Shown piece by piece: positions 1 through 7,014 of a stretch of 64,000 bases of DNA. Numbering within the stretch: the first letter of the stretch is position 1; each line of letters starts with the position of its first letter. The notes beneath the pieces are model-generated. The model was not told where the DNA came from. It ran no database searches and was given only the letters and a program-made list of their open reading frames with translations. Both the position numbers and the translations under genes were made by a program. This stretch comes from an uncultured Atopostipes sp. (GTDB lineage Bacteria; Bacillota; Bacilli; Lactobacillales; Carnobacteriaceae_A): NCBI GenBank assembly GCA_910588235.1, contig CAJUOQ010000005.1:1-64000 (forward strand), in the 5' to 3' direction.

Positions 1-143
1 AGTGCCAGAAATATTGATAGATTAACAAGGCCGAGAACAACTTGACACAGACGATAGAAGAGAAGTGATTTTATTTTGTACCTATTTTTGTTAAAATAGA
101 GATGTTGATGAATGAAATAAAAATATAAGCGTTGAGGTGTATT
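1..143. other. Left edge, no complete gene
   Basis: The first 45 bases are open in one forward frame ending in TGA at 43-45, which could be the last codons of an upstream gene cut by the window, but nothing recognisable is encoded. The rest is the racE leader. An extended -10 element (TG at 89-90, then TAAAAT at 92-97) is the best promoter candidate. A TTGACA at 42-47 has no good -10 at the right distance. Confidence 0.3.
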
Positions 144-968
144 ATGAAAGAACAACCGATTGGATTTCTAGACTCTGGCGTTGGTGGACTTACAGTTGCA
201 AAAGAGGTTATGAAGCAGCTGCCAAATGAACAAATTTATTATATTGGAGATTCTGCTCGAAATCCTTATGGACCTCGACCGATGGCAGAAGTGCGTAAAT
301 TTACGCATCAATTAGCCCATTTTTTAGTAGAAAAGAATATCAAATTATTAGTCGTGGCTTGTAATACGGCTACCGTAGCTGCTTTAGATTCTTTAAAAGA
401 AGAACTTCCGATCCCGGTGATAGGGGTTATCGAATCGGGGAGTAAAGTAGCAACGACAACGACACAAAACCATAAAATAGGGGTTATTGGAACTTTAGGA
501 ACGATTCAATCGAAAGAATATGAAAAACAAATAACAAATTTAACCGAGCAAACTGAAATTTATAGTGCGGCTTGTCCTCGTTTTGTTTCACTTGTAGAAG
601 ATGATCAATTCGAAAGCGAGTTAGCAGAAGAAATTGTTCAAGAAGAGCTCAGTTCTTTTAAACATACAAATATTGATACTTTAGTGCTGGGCTGTACACA
701 TTTCCCCTTACTGCAACCTATGATTCAGCAATTTTTGGGAGAACAGGTTACCTTAATTGATCCCGGTGTCGAGACAGCAAAAAAAGTAGCTAAGTATTTA
801 ACCGAGCATCAACTGTTAAATGAAACAGAACAAAAACCAAAAGAACATGTATTATTTACGACGGGGTCTGCTGAGAAGTTTGATGAGATTGCTCGTAATT
901 GGCTCGGCAATAAACAGTATATAGTAGAGCATGTATCACTTGAGGAGTTTAGGGCGAATGACAAATAA
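144..968 (+). CDS. racE: Glutamate racemase
   Basis: Converts L-glutamate to D-glutamate in the cytoplasm for peptidoglycan precursors (MurI/RacE family, Asp/Glu racemase fold). The 274 residues match the usual length. Visible signatures are DSGVGGLTV at residues 10-18 and the two catalytic cysteines, Cys73 in VACNTAT and Cys184 in VLGCTHFP. An upstream TTG at 132 is in frame, but GAGGTG at 134-139 sits correctly in front of the ATG at 144. The stop overlaps the start of the next gene by 11 bp, so the two are co-transcribed. The pairing of racE with an ITPase and a YfcE-type phosphoesterase is the usual Firmicutes order. Confidence 0.96.
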   Translation: MKEQPIGFLDSGVGGLTVAKEVMKQLPNEQIYYIGDSARNPYGPRPMAEVRKFTHQLAHFLVEKNIKLLVVACNTATVAALDSLKEELPIPVIGVIESGSKVATTTTQNHKIGVIGTLGTIQSKEYEKQITNLTEQTEIYSAACPRFVSLVEDDQFESELAEEIVQEELSSFKHTNIDTLVLGCTHFPLLQPMIQQFLGEQVTLIDPGVETAKKVAKYLTEHQLLNETEQKPKEHVLFTTGSAEKFDEIARNWLGNKQYIVEHVSLEEFRANDK

Positions 969-1557
969 AACAATCATTATTGCGACAAAAAACGAAGGAA
1001 AAGCTAAGGAATTTATAGAAATCTTTCATAGTTATGGGTACGAAGTAAAGACATTACTTGATTTCCCAGAAATTCCTGATATTCCAGAGACAGGGGAGAC
1101 TTTTAAAGAAAACGCGCTCCAAAAAGCGACGGCTATTTCAGAGAAATTCAATACGATCGTCTTAGCGGATGATTCAGGACTTGAAGTCGATGCTTTAAAT
1201 GGCCGCCCGGGGATATATTCGGCGCGTTTTGCGGGTGAACATGGAAATGATGAAAAGAATAATGAAAAATTATTAAACGAATTAAAAGACATCCCAACAG
1301 AAGAGCGAACCGCCAACTTTCATTGTTCATTAGTGCTTGTCGGGCCAAATCGTACGCCTCTTCATGTAGTAGGAGAAGTAGACGGCCTTATTTTAGAAGA
1401 ATTACTAGGAACACATGGTTTTGGTTATGACCCTCTTTTTTACTTACCCGAATTAAAACAATCGATGGCAGAATTGACTCAAGAACAAAAAAATAAAATC
1501 AGTCATCGTGCACAAGCGATTGAACAGTTGAAACAACATTTAGATGACTGGTTGTAA
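958..1557 (+). CDS. rdgB: XTP/dITP diphosphatase (RdgB/HAM1 family)
   Basis: Hydrolyses non-canonical purine triphosphates (XTP, ITP, dITP) to monophosphates, cleaning the nucleotide pool. The 199-residue protein has the family signatures TKNEGKAKEF (10-19), DDSGLEVDAL (71-80), GIYSARFAG (85-93) and a C-terminal SHRAQAI near residue 182. The longest frame begins upstream at 931, but the conserved N-terminus starts at the ATG at 958, preceded by a GAGGAG site inside racE. It overlaps the end of racE and precedes a phosphoesterase gene by 33 bp, so a three-gene operon is likely. Confidence 0.95.
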   Translation: MTNKTIIIATKNEGKAKEFIEIFHSYGYEVKTLLDFPEIPDIPETGETFKENALQKATAISEKFNTIVLADDSGLEVDALNGRPGIYSARFAGEHGNDEKNNEKLLNELKDIPTEERTANFHCSLVLVGPNRTPLHVVGEVDGLILEELLGTHGFGYDPLFYLPELKQSMAELTQEQKNKISHRAQAIEQLKQHLDDWL

Positions 1558-1590
1558 GTAGAAACAAAGTAATGAAGAAGGTGAAAAGAC

Positions 1591-2100
1591 GTGAAGGTGT
1601 TAATTGTAAGTGACAATCATCGAGACGAATATCGTTTAGAAGAACTGATGAATATTTATGAAAATGAAATCGATTTATGGCTCCATTGTGGGGATTCTGA
1701 ATTTGGCATTAATCATCCTTACTGGGAAACATTTAAAACAGTCAAAGGGAATATGGACTGGGAAAAACAATTTCCAGAGGTTCGAATAGAGAAACTGGAA
1801 GATAAAACGTTTGGCCTTTTGCACGGACATCATCATCAAGTAAAAGCCACTTTAGCGCCTATGGCAGAAGTTGCGCAAGAAAATGAGGCGTCGATTATTT
1901 TTTATGGGCACACTCATGTAGCTAAAGTTGACCAAATGGACGACATCTTTTTTATAAATCCAGGAAGTATCAGTCAGCCGCGTGGCGCTCTTCGTGTAGG
2001 GTCTTATGCGATTTATGAAAAAAATGGAGCAGAGGAATTTATTCGTTTCTTCGATTGGGATCATAATGAACTCAAAGAACTATCACAAAAATTAGTGTAA
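1591..2100 (+). CDS. YfcE/MJ0936-type metallophosphoesterase
   Basis: A small calcineurin-like phosphodiesterase of the YfcE/YsnB group, metal-dependent and probably cytoplasmic; its physiological substrate is not known. All five metal-binding motifs are visible in 169 residues: SDNH (7-10), GDSE (34-37), GNMD (53-56), HGHHH (78-82) and GHTH (106-109). The start is GTG at 1591, with GAAGGTG as ribosome binding site at 1576-1582. It follows the ITPase gene closely and belongs to the same transcription unit as racE and rdgB. Confidence 0.93.
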   Translation: MKVLIVSDNHRDEYRLEELMNIYENEIDLWLHCGDSEFGINHPYWETFKTVKGNMDWEKQFPEVRIEKLEDKTFGLLHGHHHQVKATLAPMAEVAQENEASIIFYGHTHVAKVDQMDDIFFINPGSISQPRGALRVGSYAIYEKNGAEEFIRFFDWDHNELKELSQKLV

Positions 2101-2149
2101 GTATATCCGATAAATATATTGACCAAAATATGATATGAGGAGTAGTAAA

Positions 2150-2629
2150 ATGATCAGCGAAAGAATGGAAGACATGTTAGTTAGCGACTTGGATTCACTT
2201 ATAAAACCTGCAAATGAAGTAGCTGTTGTTGGTGCTCACAATACATTAGATCATGCTCTGCTTTTGATGACGTCTAATAAATATTCGGTTGTTCCAGTGA
2301 TTGATGAAAAATCTCGAGTAAAAGGTTTGATTTCGATGCCTTTAATTATGGAGGCCATTATTGGGATCGAAGATGTCCAATTTGATCAACTAGGCGATAT
2401 TACGGTGGAAGAAGTGATGAATACGGATTACCCAGTCGTTAAAATGGATTATGAATTAGAAGATGTCTTACGCACATTGATACATAATGCGTTTATCTCA
2501 GTGATAGATGAGGAAGGCGTCTTGACAGGGATTATTACGCGCCAAGTCATTTTAACCGGCCTGAATCGAATTGTTCATAATTTTGAACAAGTTTACGAAG
2601 TAAAAGATCGCAACAGAGAACATGTATAG
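2150..2629 (+). CDS. cbpB: c-di-AMP-binding CBS-pair protein CbpB (DarB/YkuL type)
   Basis: A stand-alone pair of CBS domains in 159 residues: the first roughly 12-75, the second roughly 85-142. This is the architecture of CbpB/DarB (YkuL), a cytoplasmic sensor that binds cyclic di-AMP and, in Bacillus and Listeria, contacts the (p)ppGpp synthetase Rel when c-di-AMP is low. The assignment rests on length, domain layout and overall resemblance, and no partner gene is adjacent. The start is taken at the ATG at 2150 behind TGAGGAG. An in-frame ATG at 2135 would put the binding site inside the coding region. It ends at a bidirectional terminator shared with the MscS gene. Confidence 0.85.
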   Translation: MISERMEDMLVSDLDSLIKPANEVAVVGAHNTLDHALLLMTSNKYSVVPVIDEKSRVKGLISMPLIMEAIIGIEDVQFDQLGDITVEEVMNTDYPVVKMDYELEDVLRTLIHNAFISVIDEEGVLTGIITRQVILTGLNRIVHNFEQVYEVKDRNREHV

Positions 2630-2636
2630 ATAAATA

Positions 2637-2671
2637 AAAAACCAGCAAATTAAAATATTTGCTGGTTTTTC
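2637..2671. terminator. Bidirectional terminator between cbpB and mscS
   Basis: The inverted repeat ACCAGCAAAT (2641-2650) / ATTTGCTGGT (2657-2666) is flanked by A and T runs on both sides, so it can stop transcription from either convergent gene. Confidence 0.9.
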
Positions 2672-2673
2672 TA

Positions 2674-3573
2674 TTATGTTGCATCAATGTCCAAATCAAA
2701 GTCTCCATACGGTAAATCAATATTCGCTTTTGATAATTCACGAATATACATTTCATAAAAGCTATTCATTACTTCATATTGACCGCCAGGTTTGGTATAC
2801 ATAATGACTCGCATCGTTAATTGATTTTTATCGTTGGATACAAACAAGATATCACTTGGAGGGACAGTAATCTCTGAAAAATCGGAGACATGTTTTTCGT
2901 TTATTTCCTCGATAATATTACGGACACGTGTCACATCTGTATCAGGATACAACCGAACATCAATCAGTGCACGCATATCTCCTTTGGAACGATTACTGAT
3001 TACTAAAATTTCTCGGTTAGGAATATAATGTATAGTTCCATCAAAATCTTTAACTTCTAGGTTTCGTAAGTTGATATTCGTGACTGTTCCTGAAACATCT
3101 TCAATTTCTACTTCATCGCCTAATTCTAGTTGACGACCGCTTAAAATTGTAAACCCATTGACTAAGTCTGAGACGAAACCTTGAGCCCCTAATGAAACAG
3201 CTAACCCTACAACCCCCGCACTCGCTAGTAGAGTACCGACTGGGAAGGATAATATTTCTAAAATGGTGTAGATGAGGAAGAAATAAAAGATGGTATGATA
3301 AACATTTTTTACCACACGATAAATCGTTTCGTAACGATTAGAAACTTGTTTATTTTTCTTCACAAAACGTTTAAAACCTGTTTCGATTGCCCATTTAGCA
3401 ACTTTATTTAGTATAAAGAAAACGAGTAATGTAAAAAGGATCCGTACTCCGACGACAATTGCTTTTTGTGCAATGTCGCTCCAATTAAAAGACGAAATTA
3501 AATCCTCCATAAAGGATGGATTTTCAATCTCATCTAATTTTAGATCTTCTTCCAGTGTTTCTGCTAAATACAT
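2674..3573 (-). CDS. MscS-family small-conductance mechanosensitive channel
   Basis: Inner-membrane channel that opens under membrane tension during hypo-osmotic shock (MscS/YkuT family). About 299 residues with an N-terminal helix, two or three membrane segments in residues 25-150, the glycine/alanine-rich pore helix GVVGLAVSLGAQGF, and a soluble beta domain with the family motif VEIEDVSGTV followed by a C-terminal alpha/beta region. The start is ambiguous: TTG at 3576 lies 10 nt and ATG at 3573 lies 13 nt from GGAG at 3587-3590; I used the ATG. It is a monocistronic gene convergent with cbpB. Confidence 0.92.
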   Translation of the reverse strand: MYLAETLEEDLKLDEIENPSFMEDLISSFNWSDIAQKAIVVGVRILFTLLVFFILNKVAKWAIETGFKRFVKKNKQVSNRYETIYRVVKNVYHTIFYFFLIYTILEILSFPVGTLLASAGVVGLAVSLGAQGFVSDLVNGFTILSGRQLELGDEVEIEDVSGTVTNINLRNLEVKDFDGTIHYIPNREILVISNRSKGDMRALIDVRLYPDTDVTRVRNIIEEINEKHVSDFSEITVPPSDILFVSNDKNQLTMRVIMYTKPGGQYEVMNSFYEMYIRELSKANIDLPYGDFDLDIDAT

Positions 3574-3778
3574 CAATTTCTACCAACTCCTATAACTACT
3601 TTCAAATAGATTCATATTACCTCTCTATTCTATCAGGAATCGCTTTTTAATGCAGGGTGTACCCCCTTATATTTTCATGGAGTGCTGAAAGATTTTCAGG
3701 GTGTATGACTTATTTAAAGAAGCAGAAGAAGTCCTTTAAAAATATTTCCATATAGTATGTTGTATAATTTGCAAAAGA

Positions 3779-3807
3779 TTACAAGATAGTGGTAAGCTAG
3801 CTATATA
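3779..3807 (+). promoter_or_regulatory. Promoter of the DUF948/YtxH pair
   Basis: TTACAA (3779-3784), a 17-bp spacer, then TATATA (3802-3807): a sigma-A type promoter about 30 bp before the first start codon. Confidence 0.6.
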
Positions 3808-3835
3808 AATTAATAACATAGAGAGAGTGATGAAG

Positions 3836-4243
3836 ATGAGTTTAACAGGTGGAGAAATTGCTGGCTTAATTGCCGCGGTTGCTTTTGCAATTCTTGCTAT
3901 TTCACTATCAATATCTATTTTCAAAATAGGCAGCGTGGTTTCTGAGTTGAACACAACAGTTGAAGAAGTCAATAAGACGATCTCCGTTGTTACGAAAAAT
4001 TCGGACCATTTACTGGTGGAAGTAGAAGGATTATTAAATAAATCGAATACCACTCTAGATGATGTAAACGGTAAGTTAAGTTTAACCGACCCATTGTTTA
4101 AAGCAGTAGGTGACCTAGGTTCTTCTGTGTCTGATTTAAATAACGCAACACGTAATTTAACAACACAGTTAAGTGGAAAAGCTAAACCAGGTTCTACTGT
4201 GGGGATCTCTAGAAAAATTGGCAAGAGTGTTTCAAATCTCTAA
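3836..4243 (+). CDS. DUF948 membrane-anchored protein
   Basis: A 135-residue protein with one hydrophobic segment at about residues 7-31 followed by an amphipathic helical stretch rich in Asn, Thr, Val and Asp, the pattern of DUF948 proteins, which stand beside YtxH proteins in many Firmicutes. The molecular function is unknown; a general-stress role is suggested for relatives. Three in-frame starts lie together (GTG 3827, ATG 3830, ATG 3836); the last has the GAGAG site at normal distance. The ytxH-like gene follows after 46 bp without a terminator, so they form an operon. Confidence 0.85.
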   Translation: MSLTGGEIAGLIAAVAFAILAISLSISIFKIGSVVSELNTTVEEVNKTISVVTKNSDHLLVEVEGLLNKSNTTLDDVNGKLSLTDPLFKAVGDLGSSVSDLNNATRNLTTQLSGKAKPGSTVGISRKIGKSVSNL

Positions 4244-4289
4244 TGTTTATAAGTAAATGAATAGAAATATTTAAGGAGAGTGGAGAATT

Positions 4290-4592
4290 ATGCATAGAGG
4301 AAAAGACAAGTTTAGAACAGAAGGATTTATTATGGGTGCACTAGTAGGAGCCGCTGTTGCAGCGATTGCTTCGTTACTATTCGCGCCGAAATCTGGTCAA
4401 GAATTACGAGAAGATATTAGCAAAGGAACAGATAAAGCTCTGGACCAAGCGGATGATTACTTAGGCACTGCACGCGAAAAAGGTCAAGATGTTGTTGAAG
4501 ATGTTGAAGACAAAGCTTCATCATACTTTAACGTTGCTGGAGACAAAATCGAAGATGCAGCAGATGATGTAAAAGATAAAGTGAAAAAATAA
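4290..4592 (+). CDS. YtxH domain stress-type protein
   Basis: A 100-residue protein: a glycine/alanine-rich membrane segment (about 12-32), the YtxH signature LFAPKSGQELRED, then a charged, Asp/Lys/Ala-rich amphipathic helix resembling LEA-like stress proteins. YtxH proteins are often induced by general stress in Bacilli; no biochemical activity is known. The start at 4290 has a GGAGAGTGGAG site in front. It is the second gene of the DUF948 operon and ends at a strong terminator. Confidence 0.88.
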   Translation: MHRGKDKFRTEGFIMGALVGAAVAAIASLLFAPKSGQELREDISKGTDKALDQADDYLGTAREKGQDVVEDVEDKASSYFNVAGDKIEDAADDVKDKVKK

Positions 4593-4607
4593 TAATATAC
4601 ATGAATA

Positions 4608-4639
4608 AAAAAGAGGCTGAAACTTCAGCCTCTTTTTTT
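4608..4639. terminator. Terminator shared by ytxH and pepQ
   Basis: AGAGGCTGAA (4612-4621) pairs with TTCAGCCTCT (4624-4633), flanked by A and T tracts. It works for ytxH (plus) and pepQ (minus). Confidence 0.9.
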
Positions 4640-4640
4640 G

Positions 4641-5738
4641 TTATCGGTAAATTGTTGCTAACTCTTTATCCATCGAAGTGAAAGGTTGACAACCTTCCTC
4701 AGTCACATAAACGCAATCTTCAACACGAACCCCAACTTCTCCGGGGACATAAATACCAGGTTCAATAGAGAAACACATACCAGGTTCTAAAATCGTTTCA
4801 TTTGAGCCGTGGATACTTGGGAATTCATGAGCCGTTTTCCCAATGCCATGGCCTAAGCGATGGTTAAAATATTTGCCATAACCTGCATCTTCAATCACTT
4901 GACGAGCGATTTGATCTAATTCTCCGGCGCGCATGCCAGGTTTTACAGCTTCTTGAGCAGTCCGTTGAGCGTTTAGAACAACTTCATAAATTTCTTCTTC
5001 TTTTTCGCTAATTTCACCAAAAGCAACAGTTCTTGTCGCATCACTTGCATATCCGTTATAGATAACGCCTAAATCAAATAAGACGAACTCATTTTGCTTT
5101 AATTGACGTTCTCCAGGATTTCCATGAGGACTTGCTGCATGATCGCCGAAAAGGACCAGAGTAGAGAAGCTCATTTCAGATACGCCACGTTTTTTCATTT
5201 CCATATCAATGATCGCTGCCACTTCTTGTTCAGTAATTCCTTCAACTAAAGAATCCATACCAATCTGTAGTGCTTCGTCTGCTAATTCTCCAGCAATGAT
5301 CATTTTATCAATTTCATCTTGTGTTTTTACCACGCGCATTTGATCGATAAAAGGTCCAATATCTTCGAAATTCGTTGTATTAAATGCTTCTTGTAATTGG
5401 TGATAACGGGCCACTGTTAAGGAAGCCTCATCCGTACAAACTAAATTTATTTCTTCTATTCTTTCAAAGGTCTTTTCTGAAATAATGCCCCAAGGATTTT
5501 CTTCATCCCTGTATGTATAAACATTTTCAACGTTTGATTGCTCTCTAGCTTCTTCTTTTTCTAAAGAAGGGACAAATAGAAAGTCATCACTTTGAGTCAC
5601 GATGTAAGCGACAATCCGCTCATGGGGGTTACTTTCAAAATTTGTAAAGTAGGCCACTGTATTAGGATTATCTAAATAAACCACATCAATCTGTTCTGAA
5701 GCCATATAATCTTGTAATTGCATCCGTTTCTTATTCAC
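4641..5738 (-). CDS. pepQ: Xaa-Pro dipeptidase PepQ
   Basis: Cytoplasmic M24B metallopeptidase that cleaves Xaa-Pro dipeptides, finishing the degradation of proline-rich peptides. The 365-residue protein has an N-terminal creatinase-like domain and a C-terminal pita-bread domain with metal ligands in FDLGVIYNGYASDATRT, the GHGIG histidine, SIEPG and VEDCVYV. I chose GTG at 5738: the AAGGAG site touches the in-frame GTG at 5747 but is 8 nt from 5738. It is divergent from ccpA. In several lactobacilli pepQ and ccpA share this arrangement and the shared region carries cre sites, as here. Confidence 0.94.
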   Translation of the reverse strand: MNKKRMQLQDYMASEQIDVVYLDNPNTVAYFTNFESNPHERIVAYIVTQSDDFLFVPSLEKEEAREQSNVENVYTYRDEENPWGIISEKTFERIEEINLVCTDEASLTVARYHQLQEAFNTTNFEDIGPFIDQMRVVKTQDEIDKMIIAGELADEALQIGMDSLVEGITEQEVAAIIDMEMKKRGVSEMSFSTLVLFGDHAASPHGNPGERQLKQNEFVLFDLGVIYNGYASDATRTVAFGEISEKEEEIYEVVLNAQRTAQEAVKPGMRAGELDQIARQVIEDAGYGKYFNHRLGHGIGKTAHEFPSIHGSNETILEPGMCFSIEPGIYVPGEVGVRVEDCVYVTEEGCQPFTSMDKELATIYR

Positions 5739-5820
5739 TTTGGTCACTCCTTATAAAATCTCTAAAAACAGTATAACACGTTTCTAAAGTCTTGCTTGAT
5801 GTAAGATTTTTCTCATCTTT

Positions 5821-5876
5821 TGAAAATATTTTCATTTTGAGGATGAAAGCGATTAAAATGATTGAAAATATTTTCA
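5821..5876. promoter_or_regulatory. Putative CcpA operator region: two identical palindromes and a cre-like box
   Basis: The perfect 14-bp palindrome TGAAAATATTTTCA occurs at 5821-5834 and again at 5863-5876, start-to-start 42 bp (about four helical turns). Between them, TGAAAGCGATTAAA at 5844-5857 matches the cre consensus TGWAANCGNTNWCA at 13 of 14 positions. The palindromes resemble an ideal cre in which the central CG is replaced by AT. The location, between divergent pepQ and ccpA, suggests autoregulation and control of pepQ. Binding by CcpA to the AT-centred palindromes is inference. Confidence 0.6.
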
Positions 5877-5948
5877 TACTCTGTTAAAGTATAGAATGCA
5901 AAGATTATGAAATAAAACTTAATATGAAAATAGAAATGAGGATGTATA

Positions 5949-6953
5949 ATGGCAAAACAAACCGTTACCATTTATGATGTTGCTCGAGAAGCGGGCGTAT
6001 CAATGGCTACTGTGTCTCGAGTTGTCAACGGAAACCCGAATGTTAAACCTTCAACCCGAAAAAAAGTGTCAGATGTTATTGACCGATTAAAATACCGTCC
6101 AAATGCTGTGGCACGAGGACTAGCTAGTAAAAAAACAACGACGGTGGGTGTTATTATACCTGACGTTACAAACTTATACTTTTCATCATTAGCTCGTGGG
6201 ATTGATGATATCGCATCTATGTATAACTACAACATTATCTTAACGAACTCAGATGGTGATGTTGAAAAGGAAAAGAAAGTACTCAATACAGTATTAGCAC
6301 AACAAGTTGATGGCGTTATTTTTATGGGCCATCAATTAAATGAAGAAGTAAAAGAAGAAATTTCGCTTACAGATACACCTGTTGTCTTAGCGGGAACAGT
6401 CGATGATGAAAATGAATTACCAAATATTATCATTGATTATCATCAAGCGACCATCGATTCAACAAAATTATTAGTTGATAACGGTAATGAAAAAATTGCT
6501 TTAATTGGCTTAGACATCGATGCTGAGAAACAACAAGAAAGTACTGCAGGATACAAAGAAGCTCTAGAAGATTCAAATCTTTCTTTCGATGAATCCCTTG
6601 TAATTAAAGTGGCTCCAAATCGTAATTTCTCAGAAGAAATTGATTTAGCTTCTCAAGTACTAGATAAAGGTGTAACGGCTGCAGTCGTTGAAGATGACCG
6701 TTTAGCGATTTTATTATTAAATCAATTAATTGAACGGGGTGTGGATGTTCCTGAAGATTTTGAAATTATTTCTTCTAACAATTCACCATTAATTGATATT
6801 TCAAGACCGAAAATCACAACAGTCACACAACCACTATATGACTTAGGGGCTGTGGCTATGCGATTACTAACCAAATTAATGAATGAAGAAGAAGCAGATG
6901 ATTTACACATTATCTTGCCTCATAGTATTAGTGAAAATGGTACAACAAAATAA
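5949..6953 (+). CDS. ccpA: Catabolite control protein A
   Basis: LacI-family master regulator of carbon catabolite repression; with HPr-Ser46-P it binds cre sites. The 334 residues begin with the helix-turn-helix TIYDVAREAGVSMATVSRVV (6-25) and the hinge YRPNAVARGLA, followed by a periplasmic-binding-like effector domain starting at KKTTTVGVIIPD. The length is typical, and the context (divergent pepQ, nearby class A PBP) is the known Enterococcus/Lactobacillus ccpA neighbourhood. ATG at 5949 follows GAGG at 5938-5941. Autoregulation through the upstream palindrome/cre cluster is likely. It ends at a bidirectional terminator. Confidence 0.95.
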   Translation: MAKQTVTIYDVAREAGVSMATVSRVVNGNPNVKPSTRKKVSDVIDRLKYRPNAVARGLASKKTTTVGVIIPDVTNLYFSSLARGIDDIASMYNYNIILTNSDGDVEKEKKVLNTVLAQQVDGVIFMGHQLNEEVKEEISLTDTPVVLAGTVDDENELPNIIIDYHQATIDSTKLLVDNGNEKIALIGLDIDAEKQQESTAGYKEALEDSNLSFDESLVIKVAPNRNFSEEIDLASQVLDKGVTAAVVEDDRLAILLLNQLIERGVDVPEDFEIISSNNSPLIDISRPKITTVTQPLYDLGAVAMRLLTKLMNEEEADDLHIILPHSISENGTTK

Positions 6954-6965
6954 AGTTAACCAAAT

Positions 6966-7004
6966 AAAAAATGTAGGCTCAATTTTGTGAGCCTACATTT
7001 TTTT
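6966..7004. terminator. Terminator shared by ccpA and the PBP gene
   Basis: AAATGTAGGCTCA pairs with TGAGCCTACATTT (about 6968-7000) around an AATTTTG-type loop, with T tracts on both strands. Confidence 0.9.
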
Positions 7005-7014
7005 GTGCTTTTAA

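Noticed and set aside
42..70. Sigma-A promoter with the perfect TTGACA at 42-47
   Set aside because: The position 17 bp downstream has no -10-like sequence; the extended -10 at 89-97 is more credible for racE.
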